From positions 62,001 to 126,000 of the forward strand of contig JBFWZA010000012.1 in NCBI GenBank assembly GCA_050185825.1: a stretch of 64,000 nucleotides of DNA, given 5' to 3'. Both the position numbers and the translations under genes were made by a program. Origin of the DNA: SZUA-309 sp050185825 (GTDB taxonomy: Bacteria; Pseudomonadota; Gammaproteobacteria; Pseudomonadales; Azotimanducaceae). Numbering within the stretch: position 1 is the first letter of the stretch; each line of letters begins with the position of its first letter. Positions 58,083 through 64,000 of the stretch are shown here, in pieces. Under the pieces are notes generated by a model. The model saw only the letters and a program-made list of their open reading frames with translations. It was not told the origin of the DNA and made no database searches.

Positions 58083-59070
58083 TCTTCCGCCACTGCTGTG
58101 GTGTCATGCCGAACTGGGTGCTGAACCAGCGCGTGAAAGAGCTCGGCACCGAATAGCCGAGCAGCTCCGAGATCGTCGCCAGCGAGTAGTCGGGATTTTC
58201 CAGGTAGCGTACCACCAGCTCCCGGCGGACCTCGCTCACCAGCTCGCTGAACACGCCGTCTTCCGCCGCGAGCTGCCGCTGCAGTGTGCGCACGTTGAGC
58301 CCGAGTCCTTCCGCCACCTGCTCGATGCTGGCCCGCCCCATGGGCAGCAGCAGGTAGATGGCCTTGCGCACCTCCTGGCGGACGGTCCGGCCCTTGGGTC
58401 CCGGCAGGGACTCCACGAACTGCTTCGCGTAGCGCGCCATGGCGGGATCCGCCGCGGGATTGGGCCGGTCCAGGTCGCGGACGTGGCAGACGATGCCGTT
58501 GAACTCGGCACCGAAATGCACCGGGCACCGGAACACCCGGCGGTGCACCTGGGTATCCGCCGGTGCGCCGTGGGTGAAGTTGACGCTGATCGGCTTGAGG
58601 TTCGCCCCGAGCAGGGCGCTGCCGGTGCGGAACAGCGTGCCCAGGGCCAGCTCGATGCCCTGCCGGGATTCCATGGGCGCATCGCCCACCAGCTCCTCGC
58701 GGATGATCACCGTCTCACCGGCTTCCTCCAGGTGCATGGCCAGCGACTCGTTCAGGAGGTGCCGGTACTGCATGAGGGCCTTGAGGGCCTCGCGCAGCGT
58801 CGGCTGGTGGGAGAGCAGCAGGCTGACTACGCCGAAGTGCGCAAGCTGCCTCGATTCCGCCATGCGCAGCCCGAAGGTGATGCAGCCGCTGACTTCCGCG
58901 GAGCGCTCCAGGAGGATGAGCACGGCGTCGAGCGGTATCCGGTTTTCCGGCTCCGCGAGCTGCGCGCGGCCGAGCCCCACCGCCTGCAGCAGGGGCTGCG
59001 GGTTCAGGCCCAGGTCGCGAGCGACTTCGAAGTAGTTGGTCAGTGCGGCCGCACGGATGAGGGTGGTCAT
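58063..59070 (-). CDS. AraC-family regulator with arabinose-binding-type N-terminal domain
   Basis: This 335-residue protein has the arabinose_bd-type N-terminal domain of the OruR/ArgR-like group (LIRAAALTNYFEVARDLGLNPQPLLQAVGL, then FGLRMAESRQLAHFGVVSLLL) and a C-terminal AraC DNA-binding domain (ASIEQVAEGLGLNVRTLQRQLAAE and SLATISELLGYSVPSSFTRWFSTQFGMTPQQWRK). The start is ATG 59070. It lies between the BKACE gene and the quinone-oxidoreductase gene, diverging from the latter, so either could be its target. Its effector is unknown. Confidence 0.9.
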   Translation of the reverse strand: MTTLIRAAALTNYFEVARDLGLNPQPLLQAVGLGRAQLAEPENRIPLDAVLILLERSAEVSGCITFGLRMAESRQLAHFGVVSLLLSHQPTLREALKALMQYRHLLNESLAMHLEEAGETVIIREELVGDAPMESRQGIELALGTLFRTGSALLGANLKPISVNFTHGAPADTQVHRRVFRCPVHFGAEFNGIVCHVRDLDRPNPAADPAMARYAKQFVESLPGPKGRTVRQEVRKAIYLLLPMGRASIEQVAEGLGLNVRTLQRQLAAEDGVFSELVSEVRRELVVRYLENPDYSLATISELLGYSVPSSFTRWFSTQFGMTPQQWRKRKNGAA

Positions 59071-59214
59071 TGGCCCGGCCTGTGGCGCTCTCGGAGAGAA
59101 CAGCCTACGCGCGCTGTCACGAAATGAAAAGTCGCCGTCGCCCCAAGCGAAGCGCCTGGATGCCGAACCGGCAAGAATCCAAACCTGAAGAATCTGCAAC
59201 GAAGGAGCATCCCA

Positions 59215-60195
59215 ATGGCAAAGGCAGTGCGGTTTCACGCGACGGGCGGGCCGGAAGTGCTGCGTCTGGAAGACGTGGCGGTCGGCGATCCGGGTCCCGG
59301 CGAGGTGCGGCTGCGCCACGTCGCCGTGGGCCTGAACTACGCGGACACCTACTTCAGAAACGGCACCTATCCGGTACCGCTGCCTTCGGGCATGGGCGTC
59401 GAGGCGGCCGGCGTGATCCAGGCCGTCGGACCCGACGTCGAAGGCCTCAAGCCCGGCGACCGGGTCACCTACACCGGCTTCATCAACACGCTCGGTGCCT
59501 ACAGCACGGAGCGCCTGGTCCCGGCGGCGGCGCTGATCCGGCTGCCCGACGGCATCGCCTTCGAAACGGCGGCGGCCATGACCATGCGCGGCCTGACGTC
59601 CGCCTACCTGATGCGCCGCATCTACCCGTTTCAGAGCGGCGAGTCCATCCTGCTGCACGCGGCGGCCGGCGGGGTGGGGCTGATCGTCTCCCAGTGGGCC
59701 AAGCTGCTCGGCCTGACGGTGATCGGCACCGTGTCCACGCCGGCGAAGGCGGAGATCGCCCGGGAACACGGCTGCGATCACACCATCGACTACAGTCACG
59801 AGGACGTGGCGAAGCGGGTGCGCGAGCTCACCGGAGGCGAGGGCGTCTCGGTGGTGTTCGACAGCGTCGGGCGGACCACCTTCATGGCGTCCCTGGATTC
59901 GCTCAAGCGCCGCGGCCTGATGGTCTGCGTCGGCACGGCTTCCGGCACCATCGAGCCGTTCGACCCGCAGCTGCTGGCGATCAAGGGCTCGCTCTACCTG
60001 ACGCGGCCGGCGCTCGCCGACTACATCGCCGATCCGGCGGAGAAGGCGGCGCTGGCCGAGGAAGTGTTCGGGCATGTGGCCTCCGGCCGCATCAGGATCG
60101 AGATCAACCAGCACTACGCGCTCGCCGACGCGGTGCGTGCGCATCGGGATCTCGAAGGCCGCCGGACGACGGGCTCGTCCATATTCGTGGTGTGA
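59215..60195 (+). CDS. Zinc-less NADPH:quinone oxidoreductase (MDR family)
   Basis: This 326-residue protein is a medium-chain dehydrogenase/reductase of the quinone oxidoreductase (QOR) subgroup: AKAVRFHATGGPEVL, GLNYADTYFRNGTYPVPLPSGMG, then GVEAAGVIQAVGPDVEGLKPGDRVTY and the NADP motif LLHAAAGGVGLIVSQWAK with AAAGGVG. It lacks the catalytic zinc cysteine/histidine pattern of alcohol dehydrogenases. It likely reduces a quinone or enone. It is separated by 10 bp from the downstream dioxygenase gene and probably shares its transcript. Confidence 0.92.
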   Translation: MAKAVRFHATGGPEVLRLEDVAVGDPGPGEVRLRHVAVGLNYADTYFRNGTYPVPLPSGMGVEAAGVIQAVGPDVEGLKPGDRVTYTGFINTLGAYSTERLVPAAALIRLPDGIAFETAAAMTMRGLTSAYLMRRIYPFQSGESILLHAAAGGVGLIVSQWAKLLGLTVIGTVSTPAKAEIAREHGCDHTIDYSHEDVAKRVRELTGGEGVSVVFDSVGRTTFMASLDSLKRRGLMVCVGTASGTIEPFDPQLLAIKGSLYLTRPALADYIADPAEKAALAEEVFGHVASGRIRIEINQHYALADAVRAHRDLEGRRTTGSSIFVV

Positions 60196-60205
60196 GGAGG
60201 CTGAC

Positions 60206-61054
60206 ATGCAAGTACGACCCATGACCTGCAGCATCGGTGCCGAGATCTCCGGCGTGAATCTCGCCGATGCCGTGCACGACGACGCCCTGTTCGGCGAGAT
60301 CCGCTCGAAGCTGCTCGAGCACCGGGTACTCTTTCTGCGCAATCAGGACATCACCCGCGCCGAGCACGTGGCCTTTGCCCGGCGCTTCGGCGAGCTGGAG
60401 GATCATCCGGTGGCGGGCAGCGACCCGGACCACCCGGGGCTCGTGCAGATCTACAAGTCACCCGATCAGCCGAACGACCGCTACGAGAACTGCTGGCACA
60501 CCGACGCCACCTGGCGCGTGGCACCCCCCATGGGCTGCGTGCTGCGCTGCGTGGAGTGTCCGGAGGTGGGTGGTGACACCATGTGGGCGAACATGGTGCT
60601 CGCCTACGAGAACCTGCCCGAGGACGTCAAGGCGAAGATCGGCAGCTTGCGGGCGCGTCACTCCATCGAGGCGACCTTCGGTGCGGTGATGCCGATGGAG
60701 AAGCGTCTGGCGCTGAAAGCGCAGTATCCGGACGCTGAGCACCCGGTGGTGCGTACCCATCCGGAGACCGGTGAAAAGGTGCTGTTCGTCAACGGCTTCA
60801 CCACCCACTTCACCAACTACCACACGCCGGCGAACGTCCGCTTCGGTCAGGATGCGAACCCGGGTGCGTCGGATCTGCTCCGCTATCTGATCAGCCAGGC
60901 CTACATTCCCGAGCACCAGGTGCGCTGGCGGTGGGAGAAGAACAGCGTGGCGATCTGGGACAACCGCAGCACCCAGCACTATGCCGTGATGGACTACGGC
61001 CCCTGCCACCGGAAGATGGAGCGCGCCGGCATCATCGGCGACGTTCCGTTCTAG
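60206..61054 (+). CDS. TauD/TfdA-family 2-oxoglutarate-dependent dioxygenase
   Basis: This 282-residue dioxygenase has the usual N-terminal GAEISGVNLADAVHDDALFGEIRSKLLEHRVLFLRNQDI, the iron-binding HTDATWRVAPP (HxD), and a distal DNRSTQHYAVMDYG with the histidine, plus an R that binds 2-oxoglutarate in the C-terminal part (CHRKMERAG). It oxidises a substrate with succinate and CO2 as by-products. The family covers taurine, 2,4-D and alkylsulfate dioxygenases, so a sulfonate or sulfate-ester substrate is possible. Downstream are an MFS transporter and YeiH. Confidence 0.9.
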   Translation: MQVRPMTCSIGAEISGVNLADAVHDDALFGEIRSKLLEHRVLFLRNQDITRAEHVAFARRFGELEDHPVAGSDPDHPGLVQIYKSPDQPNDRYENCWHTDATWRVAPPMGCVLRCVECPEVGGDTMWANMVLAYENLPEDVKAKIGSLRARHSIEATFGAVMPMEKRLALKAQYPDAEHPVVRTHPETGEKVLFVNGFTTHFTNYHTPANVRFGQDANPGASDLLRYLISQAYIPEHQVRWRWEKNSVAIWDNRSTQHYAVMDYGPCHRKMERAGIIGDVPF

Positions 61055-61077
61055 CCGCCCGAATCCGGACGGCCGCC

Positions 61078-62379
61078 ATGGCAGTGACGCTTGCGGGCAC
61101 GCCCGGGCAGACGGCGAACGTTACCCGCACCTATGCCTGGGTGGTGTTCGCGCTGAGCTTCGGGCTGCTGATCTCCGACTACATGTCGCGGCAGGTGCTG
61201 AATGCCGTCTTTCCGCTGCTGAAGCTCGACTGGAACCTGACGGACGCCGAGCTCGGCTCGCTCTCCGGCATCGTCGCCCTGATGGTGGGGCTGCTGACCT
61301 TTCCGCTGTCGCTGGCCGCGGACCGGTGGGGGCGGATCCGGAGCCTGACGCTCATGGCCATGCTCTGGAGCCTGGCGACGCTGGGCTGCGCGCTCTCCCG
61401 GGGATACGAGGAGATGTTCTGGGCCCGGCTCGCCGTGGGGGTGGGCGAGGCCGCCTACGGCAGCGTCGGCATCGCCGTGGTGCTTTCCGTGTTTCCGCAG
61501 CACCTCAGGGCAACCGTGACCGGTGCCTTCATGGCCGGCGGCATGTTCGGCTCCGTGCTGGGCATGGGTCTCGGCGGCGCCATCGCCGATCAGTTCGGCT
61601 GGCGCTGGGCATTCGCCGGCATGGCCCTCATCGGGCTGGTGCTGGCAACGCTGTATCCGATCGTGGTGCGTGAGTCGAAGATCGGCTCCGTGCCTGCGCC
61701 GCCCGGTGCCGGCGATGGGCCGCCGCCAGGCACCGCGGCTCCAGCCTCACCGTCACCGCTGCGAACGCTGTTCTCGACCAGATCGGTGATCTGCGCGTAT
61801 GTGGGCAGCGGTCTGCAGCTCTTCATCAGCGGCGCCCTGCTGGCCTGGATGCCGAGCTTCCTGAACCGCTATTACCACATGGATACCGGCCGGGCGGGCG
61901 GGACGGCGGCGCTGTTCGTCCTCTGTGGCGGCGCGGGCATGGTGCTCTGCGGCATGCTCAGCGACCGACTCGGTATCCGCCGGGCGGACCGCAAGATTGC
62001 GGTGGCTATCGGCTACTGCGTGGTGAGCGGCGTACTGCTGTTTGCGGGATTCCAGCAGGCGCCGGGGATGGCACAGCTCATGCTGATCGGAGTGGGGATG
62101 TTCTTCGCGGCCGGCACCAGCGGGCCTGCTGGCGCCATGGTGGCCAACCTCACGCATCCGCTCATTCACGGCACGGCGTTCGCGACCCTGACGCTGGCCA
62201 ACAACCTGCTGGGGCTGGCGCCGGGACCGTTCGTCACCGGTCTGGTGGCAGACCGGATCGGGCTCTCCGGAGCGCTCGAGTGGCTGCCGCTGGTGAGCCT
62301 GGGCGCGATCGCGGCGTTTCTCGCCGCCTATCGGGTCTTCCACCGGGATCTCGAGCGGATCGAGGCACTTCGCCGATGA
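61078..62379 (+). CDS. MFS transporter
   Basis: This 433-residue membrane protein has 12 predicted helices. It carries the MFS loop signature DRWGRIRSLTLMA (between helices 2 and 3) and a second copy SDRLGIRRADRK in the second half, plus a proline- and glycine-rich central loop (PAPPGAGDGPPPG) around residue 210. Organic-anion type permeases of this kind import or export aromatic acids or other small organic molecules. It is downstream of the TauD-type dioxygenase and overlaps the YeiH gene by 4 bp (ATGA). Confidence 0.92.
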   Translation: MAVTLAGTPGQTANVTRTYAWVVFALSFGLLISDYMSRQVLNAVFPLLKLDWNLTDAELGSLSGIVALMVGLLTFPLSLAADRWGRIRSLTLMAMLWSLATLGCALSRGYEEMFWARLAVGVGEAAYGSVGIAVVLSVFPQHLRATVTGAFMAGGMFGSVLGMGLGGAIADQFGWRWAFAGMALIGLVLATLYPIVVRESKIGSVPAPPGAGDGPPPGTAAPASPSPLRTLFSTRSVICAYVGSGLQLFISGALLAWMPSFLNRYYHMDTGRAGGTAALFVLCGGAGMVLCGMLSDRLGIRRADRKIAVAIGYCVVSGVLLFAGFQQAPGMAQLMLIGVGMFFAAGTSGPAGAMVANLTHPLIHGTAFATLTLANNLLGLAPGPFVTGLVADRIGLSGALEWLPLVSLGAIAAFLAAYRVFHRDLERIEALRR

Positions 62380-63386
62380 ACGTTTCCCTTGCCCGGGTGC
62401 AGCAGCAGTCGCGGGCGCTCTGGCCCGGCGTCCTGGTCAGCCTGACCGTGGCGGCGGCTGCCGGATTTCTCTCCGACCACTACGGGGCGCCGCTGATGCT
62501 GTTCGCGCTGCTGCTCGGCATGGCGGTGAGCTTTCTCGGCGAGGAAGGAGTGTGCCGCGCGGGCATCGAGTTCGCGGCGCGGTCGATCCTGCGCCTGGGC
62601 GTGGCGCTGCTCGGAATCCGCATCACTTTCGAGCAGATCTCGGCGCTGGGCTGGGAGCCGGTGGTGCTGGTGATCGGCACCGTCGTGCTCACCATCGGCG
62701 TTTCCATGGCCGTGGCCAGAGCCATGAAGTTCAACGTGCTGTTCGGGCTCCTGTCCGGCGGTGCCACGGCCATCTGCGGCGCGTCCGCCGCGCTCGCGCT
62801 GTCCGCGGCGCTGCCCGCTCACCCGGGCAAGGAGCGGGCGACGCTGTTCACGGTCATCGGCGTCTCGACCCTGTCCACACTCGCCATGATCGCCTATCCC
62901 ATGATCGTGCAGGCGCTGGGGCTGGATCCGGTAGCGGCCGGCGTGTTCCTCGGCGGAACGATCCACGATGTCGCCCAGGTGGTGGGCGCCGGCTACAGCC
63001 TGTCGGAGCAGACCGGTGATACCGCGACGGTGGTCAAGCTGATGCGTGTCGCCATGCTGCTGCCGGTGATCGTCTGCGCATCGATGATCACGCGCATGGG
63101 TCACGCCGGGGAAGCGTTGGCGAAGCGGCCGCCGCTGCTGCCCTGGTTTGCCGTCGCCTTCGTGATCCTGGTGGCGGTGGGCAGCACGGGTTGGATTCCG
63201 TCTGCCGTGCAGCAGGCGGGTAATCAGGTTTCCCTGTGGTGCCTGGTGACGGCCATGGCGGCCATCGGCATGAAGACCCGGCTCAAGGAGCTGGTCTCGG
63301 TGGGCGTGCGACCCATCGTGCTGATGCTCGGCGAGACGATCTTCCTCGCCGTGCTGGTGCTGGCGGCGCTGCGCTGGGCGGCGTGA
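62376..63386 (+). CDS. YeiH-type (UPF0324) membrane protein
   Basis: This 336-residue membrane protein of the YeiH/PSE (putative sulfate exporter) family has about ten helices, including LMLFALLLGMAVSFLGEEG, LRLGVALLGIRITFEQISALG, the family signature LLSGGATAICGASAALALSAA and FLGGTIHDVAQVVGAGYSLSE. The last segment includes GMKTRLKELVSVGVRPIVLMLGETIFLA. The physiological substrate is uncertain; sulfate or another sulfur compound is a name only. Coupled to the MFS gene and close to a TauD-type enzyme, it could export sulfite or sulfate from sulfonate degradation. Confidence 0.9.
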   Translation: MNVSLARVQQQSRALWPGVLVSLTVAAAAGFLSDHYGAPLMLFALLLGMAVSFLGEEGVCRAGIEFAARSILRLGVALLGIRITFEQISALGWEPVVLVIGTVVLTIGVSMAVARAMKFNVLFGLLSGGATAICGASAALALSAALPAHPGKERATLFTVIGVSTLSTLAMIAYPMIVQALGLDPVAAGVFLGGTIHDVAQVVGAGYSLSEQTGDTATVVKLMRVAMLLPVIVCASMITRMGHAGEALAKRPPLLPWFAVAFVILVAVGSTGWIPSAVQQAGNQVSLWCLVTAMAAIGMKTRLKELVSVGVRPIVLMLGETIFLAVLVLAALRWAA

Positions 63387-63395
63387 GGGGAACCA

Positions 63396-63446
63396 GGCCC
63401 GTCCCTCAATTCAGGTCCTCGGAAAGTCACCTGCAAGGGACGGGCC
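63396..63446. terminator. Convergent nested hairpin (probable bidirectional transcription end)
   Basis: GGCCCGTCCCT (63396-63406) pairs perfectly with AGGGACGGGCC (63436-63446), and the loop contains CAGGT (63412-63416) paired to ACCTG (63429-63433). It lies between convergent yeiH-like and barrel genes. There is no U-run, so the role as a terminator is inferred from position and stability. Confidence 0.5.
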
Positions 63447-63485
63447 GTGGAAACGGCAATGCCTGCCGGATCCGCAGGAGCCGGA

Positions 63486-64000
63486 TCAGAAGGTGAAGGT
63501 CGCACCCAGCGTGTACATCCACACCTCGTCGGCGATGTCGAAGTATTCCACCTCGCCGCGCACGCCCAGGCCGAAGAGCTCGAGCTCGAGACCGACACCG
63601 GCGGCGAAGTCGAAACCATCGTCATCGGCTTCGAACTCGTCGAACAATGTGGCTTCCGCATCCCAGTAGATGCCGCCGCCCTTGGCGAAGCCACGGATCG
63701 GGCCGAGGGGAATGCCCACCACGGCGAAGGCATCGAGTCCGTAGGCGTCGACCTCGATGTCGCTGTTGGACGGTTTGCCGAAATCCACGTAGCCGCCTTC
63801 CAGGGCAAACAGCCCGTTGAACTGGTAGCCGCCGAAGATCTTGAAGGCGAAGTCGCTCTCGTCGAAGTCATCGATGTCTTCGAAGTCGATATCCACCTTT
63901 TCCTGGAAGCTCGCTGCACCGACGCTGGCGCCGATGTAGAAGCCGTCGTCCTTCGCCATGGCGGCGGAGGTGTAGAGGAGCGCACCGATCATCAGGCCGA
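63486..64000 (-). CDS. Outer-membrane beta-barrel protein (5' partial)
   Basis: The frame stays open to the right edge, so the N-terminal part of its signal peptide is cut off. The visible 171 residues begin in the hydrophobic end of the signal (GLMIGALLYTSAAMA) and continue as a small eight-stranded barrel: GFYIGASVGAASFQEKV, FAFKIFGGYQFNGLFALEGGYVDFG, AVVGIPLGPIRGFAKGGGIYWDAE, VRGEVEYFDIADEVWMYTLGATFTF. The C-terminal F and alternating strands are typical of OmpW/OmpA-like or acyl-acceptor barrels. It converges on the yeiH-like gene. Function unknown. Confidence 0.78.
   Translation of the reverse strand, partial: GLMIGALLYTSAAMAKDDGFYIGASVGAASFQEKVDIDFEDIDDFDESDFAFKIFGGYQFNGLFALEGGYVDFGKPSNSDIEVDAYGLDAFAVVGIPLGPIRGFAKGGGIYWDAEATLFDEFEADDDGFDFAAGVGLELELFGLGVRGEVEYFDIADEVWMYTLGATFTF

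Overview
This is about 64 kb of GC-rich bacterial chromosome. It is densely coding, with 64 genes or gene fragments that I can support. YaeQ, a PiuC-type hydroxylase beside a TonB-dependent receptor, a Fur box, outer-membrane barrels and a 2-Cys OhrR all point to a Gram-negative proteobacterium, most likely a gammaproteobacterium with a broad catabolic lifestyle. I see no rRNA, tRNA, CRISPR array, insertion sequence or phage gene. Species cannot be fixed from this window.

Layout. 1-2.9 kb holds the end of a sugar-lactone-oxidase-like flavoprotein, a YbaK-type deacylase, a DoxX-like membrane protein and an AraC regulator. 2.9-24.1 kb is an accessory catabolic region, mostly on the minus strand: amidohydrolases, an FAD oxidoreductase, an epoxide-hydrolase-like enzyme, two N-acyl-D-amino-acid-deacylase-like enzymes, a fatty acyl desaturase, a VOC protein, a SnoaL-like protein, a GST, a luciferase-like oxidoreductase, an HMG-CoA-synthase-like thiolase-fold enzyme and a class III PHA synthase pair. 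Housekeeping-type genes (yaeQ, surE) and an OhrR peroxide sensor are interspersed.

24.2-29.1 kb is the most unusual segment. A membrane-anchored ankyrin protein is followed, on the same strand, by a small ParA and ribbon-helix-helix pair whose sizes match the ParF/ParG type of plasmid partition system. Divergent from them is a 678-residue protein that joins an ECF-type sigma factor, ankyrin repeats and a C-terminal domain clearly related to the F1-ATPase beta subunit but lacking its nucleotide-binding and catalytic residues. I regard this as the best candidate for an undescribed system.

29.1-33.6 kb has a HAD-like phosphatase, an arylsulfatase, an outer-membrane protein and a Crp/Fnr regulator. 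Two matching 18-bp palindromes sit at exactly the positions expected for activation of the barrel/sulfatase promoter and for autorepression. 33.7-38.7 kb is a sulfide/sulfane-sulfur oxidation unit: a DUF442-SQR fusion, a TauE-like exporter and a persulfide dioxygenase, transcribed from a recognisable sigma-54 promoter. It diverges from a FisR-like activator, with two TGCC-N6-GGCA elements spaced 33 bp apart between them. 38.8-42.9 kb is a Fur-controlled iron-uptake operon.

43-52.7 kb carries a Rieske oxygenase with its TetR regulator, two periplasmic or outer-membrane proteins, and hydrolase, crotonase, acyl-CoA dehydrogenase and SDR genes typical of CoA-thioester catabolism. 52.9-58.0 kb is a molybdenum hydroxylase operon (FAD, 2Fe-2S and Mo subunits) with a MoaD-like sulfur carrier, followed by a BKACE-family enzyme and a strong terminator. 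58-64 kb has an AraC regulator, a quinone-oxidoreductase-like enzyme, a TauD-type dioxygenase, an MFS transporter, a YeiH-type membrane protein and a truncated outer-membrane barrel gene at the right edge.
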